Assembly: GCF_004361835.1 (NCBI RefSeq)
Contig: NZ_SNWD01000016.1
Location: 1-64,000 of the forward strand
From: Stakelama pacifica
GTDB taxonomy: Bacteria > Pseudomonadota > Alphaproteobacteria > Sphingomonadales > Sphingomonadaceae
Direction of reading: 5' to 3'
Length of the DNA: 64,000 nt
Of the stretch, positions 35,432 through 46,224 are shown piece by piece; within the stretch, counting starts at the first letter, position 1, and each line of letters opens with the position of its first letter. The translations under genes and the position numbers were made by a program. The notes under the pieces were generated by a model. It was not told the DNA's origin. It worked only from the letters and a program-made list of their open reading frames with translations, and searched no databases.

Positions 35432-36090
35432 CCGCCGCGCTGCCGCTTCAGCCGCCGGTCGGCGAGCAGCAGGCGGGTACCATGGATCAGCGTTGCTGCA
35501 ATCGCCGTCGGAATCGCCCAGACCGACAGCGACAGCGGCGGCAGATCGATGCCATAGCCTTGCAGCGCGCCCTTCATCAGCAGGATCGATCCGATCGCGA
35601 TGAAGATGTCTTCACCGAAAAACAGGCCGATATTGTCGGTTGCCGCCGCCAGCGCCTTGACTCGCTCCGGATCGCTCTCGCCGGGCGCCTGCACCTCGTC
35701 TGCCGCTTCAGCCATCGGTGCGATCAGGGGGCGCACGCTCTGCGCCGGCCCGGCGATCGATGTCAGACCAAGCGCCGCAGTGAGCTGGCGGAACAGCAGA
35801 TAGGCGAGGAGCAGACGCCCCATCGTCGCACCGCGTATGCGACCGATGAGATCGCGCGCGCGCGCCTGCAGGCCGTGGCGCTCCAGAATGCCGATCACCG
35901 GAAGGACGATGTAGATGATCGTTATATATCGGTTGTCGTTAAACGCCTTGCCGAACGCCGCCAGAATCGTGACCGGATCGAGCCCCGCCGCAAGGCCGGT
36001 GACGATCGCGGACGCAATGACCACCAGCAACGGATTGAAGCGCAGCAGGAAGCCGGCGGTAATCACCGCGATACCGGCCAGTTCCAGCAT
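35428..36090 (-). CDS. DUF969 membrane protein, putative 5-oxoproline transporter subunit
   Basis: 220 residues with about six membrane spans. It starts [24 protein letters not shown]; the conserved loop is AAFGKAFNDNRYITIIYIVLPVIGILERHGLQ, with AATDNIGLFFGEDIFIAIGSILLM later. The DUF969/DUF979 pair is annotated as a 5-oxoproline transporter on the basis of gene neighbourhood. The ATG overlaps the 5-oxoprolinase stop (TGATG). Confidence 0.85.
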   Translation of the reverse strand: MLELAGIAVITAGFLLRFNPLLVVIASAIVTGLAAGLDPVTILAAFGKAFNDNRYITIIYIVLPVIGILERHGLQARARDLIGRIRGATMGRLLLAYLLFRQLTAALGLTSIAGPAQSVRPLIAPMAEAADEVQAPGESDPERVKALAAATDNIGLFFGEDIFIAIGSILLMKGALQGYGIDLPPLSLSVWAIPTAIAATLIHGTRLLLADRRLKRQRGG

Positions 36091-39000
36091 CAGTCGGCGC
36101 GCCCATAGCCACCGCCGCCGGGCGTTTCGATCACCAGCACATCGCCCGGTGCCATTACGCCGACGCCGGTGCCGGCCAGCGGCTCGACCCGGCCGTCGGC
36201 GCACTCGATCCGGTTGAGACCGGGCGCACCGGCGCCGCCGCCATGAAGGCCGAACGGCGGCACCCTCCGGCGGTTCGACAGGATCGCCGCATGCATGGCT
36301 GCGCGAAAACGCAGCCGGCGCACCGTACCGTCACCGCCGCGATGCTGCCCCGCACCGCCCGACCCGCGGCGGATGGCGAAACTATCGACCAGCACCGGAA
36401 AGCGCGTTTCGAGCACCTCCGGGTCGGTCAGGCGGCTGTTCGTCATATGGGTCTGGATCGCATCACATCCGTCAAAGTCAGCGCCGGCCCCTGCCCCGCC
36501 GCAAATCGTCTCATAATATTGATATTTGCTGTCATCGCCGAAGGTGAGGTTGTTCATCGTTCCCTGCGAAGCAGCCAGCACACCCAGTGCGCCGAACAGT
36601 ACATCGGTGACGACCTGACTGGTCTCGACATTGCCCGCGACCACAGCAGCCGGATATTGCGGGTTGAGCATTGATCCTTCCGGCACGACAATATCGACCG
36701 GGCGCAGAAAGCCGTCGTTGAGCGGGATCGGCAGATCGACCAGCGTGCGCAGGACGTATAGCACGGCGGCGCGCACCACCGCGCGCGGCGCGTTGAAATT
36801 GTTCGGTAGCTGGTCGCTGGTGCCGGTAAAATCGACCACAGCCTTGCGTGCCGTGCGATCGAGACGGACCGAGACGCGAACCCGGGCGCCATTGTCGAGC
36901 TCATAATCGAAATCGCCCTCGGCAAGGGTACCGATCAATGTCTCCACGGCACCGGCGGCATGGTCCTGCAGATGCGCCATATAGGCCTGTACGACCTCGG
37001 CACCGTGGCTCTCCGCCAGCGCGACAAGGCCATCGGCGCCGCGCCGGCACGCAGCGACCTGCGCGGAAAGGTCGGCGATGTTTTGCGCGATGCTTCGGGC
37101 CGGATACTCGCCGGACGCCAGCAATGCGCGGATCTCGGCATCGCAGAACCGCCCTTCGTCGACGATCAGCACATTGTCGAAGATGATGCCCTCCTCAACG
37201 ATCGTGGTGCTGTCGGGCGGCATCGATCCGGGCGTCATCCCGCCGATATCGGCATGGTGCCCGCGTGCTGCGGTGAAGAAGCTCGGCTCCGCTGCATCGC
37301 CCACGAAAACCGGCATGATGACGGTGATGTCGGGCAGGTGCGTGCCGCCTTCATAGGGATTGTTGAGCGCATAAACGTCGCCACGCCGGATGCCGCGTCC
37401 GTCGGCACCGTCGCCGCGCCGGGCGATGATCGTGCGGATGCTGTCCCCCATCGAGCCGAGATGCACCGGGATGTGCGGCGCATTGGCGATCAGATTGCCC
37501 CCGGCATCGAACAGCGCGCAGGAGAAATCGAGCCGCTCGCGGATATTGACCGATGCGGCGCTACGCTGAAGCGCGGCCCCCATTTCCTCGGCAAGACCCA
37601 TGAACAGACCGGCGAACAGCTCCAGCCGGACCGGATCGACACTGCTGTCGGCGCTGCCGTCAGCAGCGGGGCGTGCGACGGGCAAGTGCCGCGTCAGGAT
37701 CAGGCTGCCATGTGGATCGACCGTGGCGCTCCAGCCCGGCTCGACCACGGTGGTCGCGCTGGGGTCTACGATGACTGCCGGGCCCGGGATCGTCGTATCC
37801 GCCGCCAGCGCGGTGCGGTCGAACAGCGGCGCCTGATGGGTTTTTCCGCCGGAAAACAGCGCGATCTCCGCAAGCGCCGGTGCACTGCGCGCGGGCAATT
37901 CGGTGACCGCCGATGGGGCCGCTACGGCACCCGAAATCGCCTCGACGCGCAACAGGTCGACGACCAGATCATCGTCGACGACGAATCCGAACTGACGGCG
38001 GAACGCCGCGTCGAATGCAGCCTTCATCGCCTCAGGCGTGTCGAGCCGAACGGCAATACCGAAATCGGCCCGGGCATGGCGCAGTTGCGCGCTCGCCTCG
38101 ATGCTGATCGTGTCGTCCCCGACCCCCTGTTCGCGCAGCGCCGCGCGTGCTTCCGCCTCGAGCGCCGCCGTTGCCTCAGCGCGGGCCGCGTCGTCGCCGA
38201 GCGGCAGCGACACCGTGCGCTCGCGCATCACCCTGCGCTTCGCGAGGCCCATGCCATAGGCCGACAGCACGCCCGCCAGCGGGTGGATCATCACCCGCCG
38301 GATACCGAGCGCGTCGGCGACCAGACATGCATGCTGTCCGCCCGCACCGCCGAAACTGGTCAGCACATAATCGGCCGGATCATGGCCACGCGCGACCGAG
38401 ATCGACTTGATCGCCTTCGCCATGTTGGCGACGGCAATGGCGATCAGCCCTTCGGCGAGCGCCTGCCCGTCGAGCCGCTGCCCCGTCTCCGCCTCAACGC
38501 GCGCGGCGAGTTCAGACAGACGCGCTTCGGACCCAGCGCGATCGAGCGGCTGATCGCCGTCGGGGCCGAAAACATGCGGGAAATGCTCGGGCTGAATCTT
38601 GCCCAGCACAAGGTTGCAGTCGGTCACGGTCAGCGGGCCGCCCTGACGATAGCAGGCAGGCCCCGGCACGGCCCCTGCCGATTGCGGCCCGACAACGAGC
38701 CGCCCCAGACTGAGATTGCATACCGATCCGCCACCGGCTGCCACGGTATCGATCCGCAGCATCGGCGTGGCCACGCGGACACCGCCGAGCACCGCATCGT
38801 GACGCCGCTCATATTCGCCCGCATAGAGCGAAACGTCGGTCGACGTGCCGCCCATGTCGAAACCGATGACCCGATCAAATCCTGCCTGTTCGGCAGTGGT
38901 CGCCATGCCGACGATACCGCCTGCGGGACCGGACAAGAGAGCATCCTTGCCCGAAAAGCTGCGGCCGTCGGTGAGGCCGCCGTTTGATTGCATGAAGAGC

Positions 39001-39692
39001 GGGTGCTGCCCTTCCCCCAGCGCTTTTTCCAGCCCGACGACATAGCGGCCAAGCACCGGCGACAGGCTGGCGTCAACCACGCTGGTATCGCCGCGCGCGA
39101 CGAGCTTGATCAGCGGCGAAACCTGATGGCTGACCGACACCTGCGTGAAACCGACTTCCCGGGCAATATCGGCCAGCGCCGCTTCATGCGCGGGATAGCG
39201 GAAACCGTGCATCAGGACGATCGCGATCGCGCGCAGCCCGCGATCATAAGCGGCGGCGAGCGATTCCCTCACGGCGCGGGCGTCGGGCGCCTGAACCACC
39301 TCTCCCCCGGCGGTCACACGCTCGTCGATTTCGACGACATCGGTATAGAGCGGCGCGGGCCGTTCTACGGCAAGCGCGAAGATGTCGGGGCGATCCTGAT
39401 AGCCGATCCGCAGCGCATCCCCGAAGCCGCGCGTGATCGCCAGCAGCGTCGGCTCACCGTTGCGCTCGAGCAGGGCGTTGGTGGCGACGGTGGTGCCGAT
39501 GCGAATATCGGCGGGCGGCAAATCACCGCTCGCCACGCCCGTCAGCTGTCGGATCGCAGCCACAGCCGCATCGTCATAATGCCCGGGATTTTCGGAAAGC
39601 AGCTTGGCGGTTTCGATCCGCCCGTCAGGTCGTCGCGCAACGACATCAGTGAAGGTGCCGCCGCGATCGATCCAGAAATGCCAATGGGTCAT
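36090..39692 (-). CDS. 5-oxoprolinase, fused HyuA/HyuB type
   Basis: 1200 residues. The HyuA-like half (about residues 1-690) begins [22 protein letters not shown] and has the ATPase phosphate loops RGGTFTDV and [14 protein letters not shown]. The HyuB-like half (about 700-1200) has [35 protein letters not shown] and ends [16 protein letters not shown]. The fused form hydrolyses 5-oxoproline to glutamate with ATP. I chose the ATG at 39692, eight codons into the longest frame. First gene of the cluster. Confidence 0.95.
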   Translation of the reverse strand: MTHWHFWIDRGGTFTDVVARRPDGRIETAKLLSENPGHYDDAAVAAIRQLTGVASGDLPPADIRIGTTVATNALLERNGEPTLLAITRGFGDALRIGYQDRPDIFALAVERPAPLYTDVVEIDERVTAGGEVVQAPDARAVRESLAAAYDRGLRAIAIVLMHGFRYPAHEAALADIAREVGFTQVSVSHQVSPLIKLVARGDTSVVDASLSPVLGRYVVGLEKALGEGQHPLFMQSNGGLTDGRSFSGKDALLSGPAGGIVGMATTAEQAGFDRVIGFDMGGTSTDVSLYAGEYERRHDAVLGGVRVATPMLRIDTVAAGGGSVCNLSLGRLVVGPQSAGAVPGPACYRQGGPLTVTDCNLVLGKIQPEHFPHVFGPDGDQPLDRAGSEARLSELAARVEAETGQRLDGQALAEGLIAIAVANMAKAIKSISVARGHDPADYVLTSFGGAGGQHACLVADALGIRRVMIHPLAGVLSAYGMGLAKRRVMRERTVSLPLGDDAARAEATAALEAEARAALREQGVGDDTISIEASAQLRHARADFGIAVRLDTPEAMKAAFDAAFRRQFGFVVDDDLVVDLLRVEAISGAVAAPSAVTELPARSAPALAEIALFSGGKTHQAPLFDRTALAADTTIPGPAVIVDPSATTVVEPGWSATVDPHGSLILTRHLPVARPAADGSADSSVDPVRLELFAGLFMGLAEEMGAALQRSAASVNIRERLDFSCALFDAGGNLIANAPHIPVHLGSMGDSIRTIIARRGDGADGRGIRRGDVYALNNPYEGGTHLPDITVIMPVFVGDAAEPSFFTAARGHHADIGGMTPGSMPPDSTTIVEEGIIFDNVLIVDEGRFCDAEIRALLASGEYPARSIAQNIADLSAQVAACRRGADGLVALAESHGAEVVQAYMAHLQDHAAGAVETLIGTLAEGDFDYELDNGARVRVSVRLDRTARKAVVDFTGTSDQLPNNFNAPRAVVRAAVLYVLRTLVDLPIPLNDGFLRPVDIVVPEGSMLNPQYPAAVVAGNVETSQVVTDVLFGALGVLAASQGTMNNLTFGDDSKYQYYETICGGAGAGADFDGCDAIQTHMTNSRLTDPEVLETRFPVLVDSFAIRRGSGGAGQHRGGDGTVRRLRFRAAMHAAILSNRRRVPPFGLHGGGAGAPGLNRIECADGRVEPLAGTGVGVMAPGDVLVIETPGGGGYGRAD

Positions 39693-40183
39693 AGCACAGC
39701 GTTCTGCCACCATGCGCCCCGCCGCGCCACCCGGTCAAACGCCTCATGGACAATCGCATGGCCCGACGCGAGCCGTATTCGAGGTGAAGGCGCACCGGTG
39801 CCACCCCGATAACGCCGCGATCCGGCCCAATTAAGCGAAAACTGGCTGGGGCGACAGGACCGTCACGCCGATGCTTTAACGATCTATGTCCGCATTTTAA
39901 CGGCAGATTACCTGAGGCTCATTAATCAGGATAGCCATGCACTTGTCGCATGGAAAGACACCAAGCCAAAAATTCTAGCGCGACCGACGCCTATTTCAGA
40001 TCAACCCGGTTTATTTTTCCCACGCGGTAGCTTCGGCCAGAACTCGAAGCCAAAACCACCTGATCCAGCTACGACGACGGGGTGCCCGACCCACTCGGAC
40101 GCCCCGTCGCCTTGATTGTATATGCAGCATGAAAAGGGACCACTTGGGCCTGTCCGATATTTTGTGCGCGAGGCCGATTGCCG
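39693..40183. other. Gene-poor interval upstream of 5-oxoprolinase
   Basis: AT-richer than its surroundings (especially 39840-40020). No gene seen. Contains the likely promoter region of the 5-oxoprolinase operon and leads into the transposase remnant. Confidence 0.35.
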
Positions 40184-40470
40184 TCATTTGATGACGAACC
40201 GCTCGCCGAAGACCACGGCGAACTGGGTTCTCGCCTCGAACCATTCGCACGGCGGCCGTTTCCACTGCGCCGCTGCATGATTGAGAACGAGATATAATAG
40301 CTTCATCGCGCCATCCTCACTCGGGAAGTGGCCGCGGGTGCGCACAGCGCGGCGCAGCTTGGAGTTCAGCGCCTCGATCGCATTTGACGTATAGATGATA
40401 CGGCGGATTGCCTCGCTGAACGCGAAAAACGGGATGATCTGCTCCTAGTGGCGGAGCCGGGTCTGCGCGA
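40184..40470 (-). mobile_element. IS256-family transposase remnant, 3' end only
   Basis: The minus strand reads EQIIPFFAFSEAIRRIIYTSNAI, then EALNSKLRRAVRTRGHFPSE and MKLLYLVLNHAAAQWKRPP, ending FAVVFGERFVIK and a stop. This is the C-terminal part of an IS256 (mutator-type) transposase. An in-frame TAG at 40445-40447 replaces the tryptophan normally found before EQ-IPFFAF. The DDE core upstream is missing and no inverted repeats were found. The remnant is inactive. Confidence 0.88.
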
Positions 40471-40648
40471 CTACGGGTATTTTCGGCCCCATTCGCTCTC
40501 CTCGAAGGTTCACACATGACCTGCTTGAAGCATCGTTGCTAGGCGTCCAACGTCCTTGTTATATTTCCTGCGCCCGGAACTCGGCTTGAACGGTTGTAGC
40601 CGGGGTGCATGCCGGTTTGAGAACCAGAAAACTGCTCCTCGGAAGCGA
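40471..40648. other. Gene-free interval
   Basis: Lies between the transposase remnant and the true end of the PL26-like gene. The apparent extension of the latter over 40510-40648 is an artefact of its frameshift. Confidence 0.4.
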
Positions 40649-43332
40649 TCAGATGTGCCGGCGCGGAATTGGTTGGGCATCGAGCGCGGCGGGGATGAGC
40701 GCGAGATTCTGGATCGCGGCGAGGCCCCATTGCGCCGATGCGTTGGTCGAAACCCCCGGCCATTCGACAACGCCTTCGACCATATGGCGCGGATCGCGGG
40801 GCCAGATACCCAGCCCTGCATCGCCCGACATAATTCCCCGGCTGCGCGTCGGGCGAGCGCCGGATCGTGTTCCTGACAGGCCGCATAGGCCGCAAGCCGC
40901 GAATGCCCTTCCTTAAGGTTGCGCGGGCCAAAGGGCGGGCCGAATTTTGCGAGATATTCGGATTTCGGTGCGTTATACCAGCGGCAATATTGCAGCCATG
41001 CCGCGCGATACCGCGGGACATCCAGCAATCGGATAAGTTCGGAGCTGATTTCGACCGCGCCGAATACCGCGTTGAGGTGCGACAGGCTGATCCCGCGATT
41101 CTGGTCGATGAAGCGTCCCGTCGCCAGATCGAACGGTGCGCTGCCCGTCATCCATCCATGCGGCAGGCGACCGATACTTTCCAGCCCGGCAAGAATGAGA
41201 TCGCGCCAGCGCGTATCGCCGGTCCGCTCCCATTCGGTCAGCCATGCCGCGGCCAGCGGGCACCAGGTCGTGCCGAACGCCATTTCTATGGTTCCGGGCG
41301 GCAGCTGCGGTTTTCGAACGCCCGGCACCTTGCGACCGATCTCGACATGGGTGAGCGTCTCGTCCGAGGTGATGAGATCGTGCATCAGATCACCGACGCG
41401 CTCATCGGCGGTCAGATAGTAAAAGGGCCTGCGATAGGTCGCGTTGCTGATACGCGGCTGCTTTGAACTGTCGCTCCAATGCTGCACACCATGCCGGGTG
41501 CCCAGCCCTTTGAACCTGCCGAGATGATAGACATCGACCTCACCGGTGTGACGCGTCATCGCCTCGGCAAGGCGCCATGTCCGGGCATCGCCGGTGCGCA
41601 GCACCTGATACCATAGCCACAGATCGGTCGACAGCTCGCTATTGTCCCAGGCGAACCCGCCGATGTCGTAGCGCCAGCGATGGCGATCGCTGTCATAGCT
41701 GTGCATGACATCGCCATGGTCCCAAAACCCGTACCATCCGCGCCGGTCGACCTCATCAGCATAGAAATCGATCAGATTGACCAATTGAGTCTCGATGATC
41801 GCGCGCGTTGCGGTGGACCGATCGGGTAGCCCCCAGTCGCCAAAAACGCGGGCGGTAACGAGATGATCGGGCGCGACCATGAGCTGTGGCGGCTGCGCCT
41901 GCATCGCCGCGAGCTGCGTCAGCGTGTCGGTCTCGGGCGTCGCCGGAAAGGCCCAGAGCATCATTTCGCTGGTGCGTGCGATTCCGCAAGCATCGTCCCA
42001 GCCGGGCTCATAATCCTCATAGGTGATCGACAGCCCTTCATTCTGGGCGTCATACCCCTCCATTCCCATCGTGCCGTGATAGGGACGCATATCCATTGCG
42101 GGCGCTTCGGGCGACCAGAGCCAGGCGGTGAGCGCCGCGGCGTCTCCGCCCGCGCCGGTGATGTGCAGGGCGCTGGGATGGCGTTCCCAGAAATAGCGCA
42201 TTCCAACTGCAACGCCGCCGTCGACACTGCCGACATAGGCAAGGCCGGGCGCGCGATGGCCCTGATCGGCGTTGATCCAGCCCATCTCCGGCGCAGTGCG
42301 CTTCGTGATCGTCCAGCCATTGGCGTTGGGCTGTTCGAGCCGGAATTCGCCCCATGCGGGAATGCGCTCCAGCGTGTCGCGCACGGCAGGGGCCATCTGC
42401 TCCAGCGGCGGCACCGCGCGCCCCGCAACCTGTGCGCTGCGAAATGCCGCACCCGGATCGCGGCGCAGGCCCGTCAGCGGGCGCACCCCCTCGGCAAAGG
42501 TCTGTCCGTCGGTCGCAAAGCGCACATGGCGGTCATAGAGCGGCGCCGCCGCCATCGGCACTTCGGCGCGCAGGCCCAGAGCGGACAGAAAATCGCGGGA
42601 CGGATCGCCGTCGAAGACGAAGCTGTGGACGATGCGCAGCCCCGCCGATCCGGCATAGCCATAGAGGCGAACGACAAAAGGCAGCCATGCCCGATCCGCT
42701 GCGACGTGATGGCCGGTGATCTTAACCACAGCGCGAACCGGCCCGCGCTGTTCGACGGCAACGCTGTCGATGCGGCTTTGAAACGGCGTTTCGCTTCCTC
42801 CCTCGGGCGCAGTGCGTGACGCGCCGACAAGCGTAACCGCGCCCATGACCCTTTTGTCGCCCATGCGCGCTTCCCGGATCAGGGCGGGACCGGAGCGTGC
42901 AATGCGCCAGCGACGATCGCCCATGGTGAAAACAACCTCGTCATCCGTTTCCTCGACGGTCACGGGCTGATTGGGTGCGGCCGCGCGTCCTTTGTCGACG
43001 GTCAGCGCACCCGGCGCGACATCGGCGGGAATTGCGTGCGCGCTCCATTTGACCGACCCGTCGGGCCAGCGCGCGGTGATCCAGCTTTGCGATGGCACCG
43101 TCGCACCCTCGGCCGCGCGGACCGTAAGCGGCGCCTTGTCGGTAAGTGCGCCCTGTGGCCACGCCACGCCGAAAGTCTGCCCGGCATGCAGCGCCGGCGC
43201 GTCACCGTCGATCCACCGTACCGGTGCGGGCGCGAAGTCTCCACGCGGCATGGCGTCTAGGCGGAACGGCAGTGTCAGGCCCGCACTGCCGAGCAGCGCG
43301 GTCTTCAGACTGTCGCGTCTGGTCATGGTCAT
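40649..43332 (-). CDS. PL26-like exo-rhamnogalacturonan lyase (PcRGLX/YetA type), frameshifted near the 3' end
   Basis: About 890 residues if the frameshift is corrected. The Tat signal is TRRDSLKTALLGSAGLTLPF. The YetA/PcRGLX N-terminal domain is recognised from APVRWIDGDAPALHAGQTFGVAWPQG and SWITARWPDGSVKWSAHA; further conserved parts include WKWERHP-like FWERHPSALHI, DHGDVMHSYDSDRHRWRYD and a C-terminal helical barrel. The frame breaks around 40831-40836. After the break the family tail is in another frame (PRHMVEGVVEWPGVSTNASAQ...), ending at 40649. One base seems missing. Such lyases release unsaturated disaccharides from rhamnogalacturonan I. Overlaps the DUF6250-like gene by 4 bases. 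Confidence 0.78.
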
Positions 43333-44012
43333 TTACGCTCTCCGGTTACAGCCTCGCCCTGCACCACCGACACATTGCGGATCCGCAAATGGCTCCAGGT
43401 GGTGCGTACCCCCCAATGGCCGTGCGTGTAGGGTGCGGGATCATTCAGAGAAAACAGCCCCTTCCCGTCGCGTTCGACCGCGATCGTCGAACCGTCGGCG
43501 ATCAGCCGGATATGCGTCCAGCGATCCGGAACGAGCATATCGGCGGCGGCGCTGCGATCATGTTGGGGCAGCAGCGGCCGGTTGCCCGGTTCGCCGATAT
43601 AGCGGCGAAAGCGCGTCGTGCTGTTCCGGTTGCCGCCGATGCCGACATAATAAGCGCGCATATCGTCATAGGTGGCGAACGCCCCCGAGCGCGGTGTCGT
43701 CAGCACCGAACTGCCATCGCGATTGGTCGCCATCCAGAAGGCGTTGAGATCGCTAACCTGATCATTTGCGCCCGGGCCTGACATGGCCATCGCGTCGAAG
43801 CTGATGATCACCGGCGCGGTTACGGGGCGACGCCACCATAAGGTCAGTCCCTTTGGGGTATCGATATCGATGCTGCCGTCGATCAGGCGGACATGCGCCT
43901 GCGGAGATTCCGCTTCGATACGCCAGTCATCGAGCGACGCCACGCCCGGCGCGGGGTTTGGCAGCGAGGTGCAGGCCGAAAGCGCGACGCCCATGGCAGT
44001 TATGACCTTCAT
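43329..44012 (-). CDS. DUF6250-like lipoprotein of the polysaccharide locus
   Basis: 227 residues. The lipobox signal is MGVALSACTS. The rest is beta-rich, with SFDAMAMSGPGANDQVSDLNAFWMATN and GIGGNRNSTTRFRRYIGE, ending WGVRTTWSHLRIRNVSV, similar to DUF6250 concanavalin-like proteins of pectin loci (family assignment from memory). Probably binds or cuts a glycan in the periplasm. First gene of the minus-strand pair with the PL26-like gene. Divergent from the acetylesterases. Confidence 0.7.
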   Translation of the reverse strand: MKVITAMGVALSACTSLPNPAPGVASLDDWRIEAESPQAHVRLIDGSIDIDTPKGLTLWWRRPVTAPVIISFDAMAMSGPGANDQVSDLNAFWMATNRDGSSVLTTPRSGAFATYDDMRAYYVGIGGNRNSTTRFRRYIGEPGNRPLLPQHDRSAAADMLVPDRWTHIRLIADGSTIAVERDGKGLFSLNDPAPYTHGHWGVRTTWSHLRIRNVSVVQGEAVTGERK

Positions 44013-44130
44013 CCTCACCCTGCCCTCCTCCCCTTTAGAGGTTTTCGAGCAGCTTACGGGCAACGAACGAAACCGCAAGGACTTTCCGCATCGTGCTTAT
44101 TCATTACACTATATGGTTTTTTAATGCGCA

Positions 44131-44161
44131 TTTCACATTTGCCGGATTGCGCTTTGTGAAA
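44131..44161. promoter_or_regulatory. Inverted repeat between the divergent operons
   Basis: TTTCACA at 44131-44137 and TGTGAAA at 44155-44161, 17 bases apart. It lies between the DUF6250-like and acetylesterase genes, so it may be a shared operator or a hairpin. Confidence 0.35.
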
Positions 44162-44203
44162 CGCGATTGCATAATGCGGGAAAATAAAATGGAGGGTGAG
44201 GCT

Positions 44204-44998
44204 GTGAAATTGATATTGGGTGCCGTGCTGGCGGCTGCCGCCATTCTGCCCGCTATGGCCGCTGATGCGCCGCCGATGCGGATCTTCATCGCCAGCGATT
44301 CTACCGCGCAGGACTATAAACCCGATCGCTATCCGCAAACCGGATGGGGAACGATGCTGCGCTGCGCGGTTACCGGAAACGTCGAAATCGAAAATCGCGC
44401 AATCGGCGGGCGCAGCACCAACAGCTTCATTCGCGAAGGCAGGCTCGACAAGATCGCGGCGGATTTGCACAAAGGCGACACGCTGCTGATCCAGTTCGGC
44501 CATAACGACCAGAGCATCGACAAGCCCGAACGCTATACCAGCGTCCCGCAATACAAGGCCAATCTGCTCCGCTTTATCGCCGTGGCGAAAAAGGCGGGCG
44601 CGCGTGCCGTGATCCTGACACCGGTCGCCCGGCGCGATTTCAAGAACGGCGTCGAGCAGCAGACCTATCCCGCATATGCCAATGCGGCGCGCGCGGTGGC
44701 CCGGCAAACGCATACGCCGCTGCTCGATCTCGGTAAAATGTCGGAAGCGATGGTGCAGGCGATGGGCCCTGATCGCGCCAAAGCCTATTATCTGCAATTC
44801 GACGGTGCCGACGGCGCGCCCGGCTATCCCAACGGCGTTCATGACAATACGCATTTCAGCGAGCTCGGCGCACGCCATATGGCGGACCTTGTCGCGGTCG
44901 GGTTGCACGATCTGAACCTGCCGATTTCGCGCTATGTCACGCCCCATCCCCCCGCCCTCACCCGGACGACTCCGGCGGGCGGACCATCATGCGACTGA
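44204..44998 (+). CDS. Rhamnogalacturonan acetylesterase, SGNH/CE12 type
   Basis: 264 residues. The signal peptide ends at LPAMAADAPP. SGNH blocks: FIASDSTAQDY (nucleophile serine), GGRSTNSF, FGHNDQS and DNTHFSELG (catalytic Asp and His). This is the pattern of rhamnogalacturonan acetylesterases, which remove acetyl groups from galacturonate. I chose the GTG at 44204 because GGAGGG lies 7 bases before it; longer starts would spoil the signal peptide. Overlaps the next gene by 10 bases. Confidence 0.88.
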   Translation: MKLILGAVLAAAAILPAMAADAPPMRIFIASDSTAQDYKPDRYPQTGWGTMLRCAVTGNVEIENRAIGGRSTNSFIREGRLDKIAADLHKGDTLLIQFGHNDQSIDKPERYTSVPQYKANLLRFIAVAKKAGARAVILTPVARRDFKNGVEQQTYPAYANAARAVARQTHTPLLDLGKMSEAMVQAMGPDRAKAYYLQFDGADGAPGYPNGVHDNTHFSELGARHMADLVAVGLHDLNLPISRYVTPHPPALTRTTPAGGPSCD

Positions 44999-46224
44999 TC
45001 GTCAGCGCCGCGCTGACGATTGCCATATTTTCAATGCCCGCGATCGCGGCACCGCGACAGCGAAGTTTCACCCTCGCCGGACAGCCCCGCGCGGACAGCG
45101 TCGCGGTTGCCCCGTCGCACCGCTATGACGGGCAGTATGGCTATGAACCGGGAACGACGCGCTTGTTTTCGATCGCGACGACACCCGGCAATTATCGCGT
45201 GACGGTGACGCTGGGTCTGCCCGACAGCGCCACCCGAACGACGATCAAGACGGAGTCGCGTCGCCTGATGCTCGATGCGGTCGCGGTGCCTGCGGGCCGG
45301 TCGGTAACGCGCAGCTTCATCGTCAATGTGCGCGATCCCACACTGGTTGCGCCGCCACCGCACGCGCCGGGGGGCAGCGCGGTGCGGCTAAAACCACGCG
45401 AACGCGGCTCCTATGACTGGGACGACAAGCTGACGCTGGAGATATTGGGACAGCATCCCGGCGTTACATCGGTCTCGGTCGTTCCGATCACGGTGCCGAC
45501 CGTGTTTCTGCTCGGCGACAGCACGGTCACCGATCAGCCCGCCGAACCGGCGGCGAGCTGGGGCCAGATGCTGCCCGTCTTCTTCCGCCCCGACATCGCG
45601 ATCGCCAATCACGCGGAATCGGGCGAGACGCTTAAATCCTTCATGACCGAATTGCGCTTTGCCAAGGTGCTGGAAACGGCAAAGCCCGGCGACTGGGCGC
45701 TGATCCAGTTCGGCCATAATGATCAAAAGGCGAACTGGCCGCAAACCTACGCCCCCGCCGACAGCGTATATCGCGATCTGTTGCGGCTGTGGATTTCGGA
45801 ATTCCGACGCCGCGATGTCACACCCGTGCTCGTCACGCCCCCCGACCGGCGGCAATGGTCGGGTCCACATATCCATTCGACGCTCGCCGACTATGTCGCG
45901 GCGATAAAGGCGGTCGGCGCGGAGATGCACGTGCCGGTGATCGACCTCAATGCCGCGAGCATCGCCTTTTACGAGGCGCTTGGCCCGAAACGCGCGCCGC
46001 TTGCCTTCAATGACGACGGACGGGATGCGACGCATCACGACAATTACGGCGCATGGGTGCTGGCGCGCAGCGTCGCGCAGGGGATCAGCGGTGCGAAGCT
46101 GTCGCTGGTGGGGAATCTGCTGCCCGATCTGCCCGCATTCGACCCGGCCCATCCGCCGGCGCCAGAAGCGTTTCGCCTCGCGCCCAGCATCGCGCATGAT
46201 TCCACTCGACCGGATGGTAACTGA
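44989..46224 (+). CDS. Second rhamnogalacturonan acetylesterase with N-terminal beta domain
   Basis: 411 residues. The signal peptide ends SMPAIAAPRQ. Residues ~25-165 form a beta-rich domain (YGYEPGTTRLFSIATTPGNYRVTVTLG) like a galactose-binding or carbohydrate-binding module. The SGNH domain follows: FLLGDSTVTDQPAEPAASWGQM, FGHNDQK and DATHHDNYG. It is not a close copy of its neighbour. The stop overlaps the next start (TGATGA). Confidence 0.87.
   Translation: MRLIVSAALTIAIFSMPAIAAPRQRSFTLAGQPRADSVAVAPSHRYDGQYGYEPGTTRLFSIATTPGNYRVTVTLGLPDSATRTTIKTESRRLMLDAVAVPAGRSVTRSFIVNVRDPTLVAPPPHAPGGSAVRLKPRERGSYDWDDKLTLEILGQHPGVTSVSVVPITVPTVFLLGDSTVTDQPAEPAASWGQMLPVFFRPDIAIANHAESGETLKSFMTELRFAKVLETAKPGDWALIQFGHNDQKANWPQTYAPADSVYRDLLRLWISEFRRRDVTPVLVTPPDRRQWSGPHIHSTLADYVAAIKAVGAEMHVPVIDLNAASIAFYEALGPKRAPLAFNDDGRDATHHDNYGAWVLARSVAQGISGAKLSLVGNLLPDLPAFDPAHPPAPEAFRLAPSIAHDSTRPDGN

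Noticed and set aside
36960..38987. Plus-strand frame of 675 codons opposite 5-oxoprolinase
   Set aside because: Shadow of the 5-oxoprolinase gene, which has all its motifs.
40510..40648. C-terminal extension of the PL26-like protein
   Set aside because: It is a product of the frameshift. The family-like tail lies in another frame and stops at 40649.
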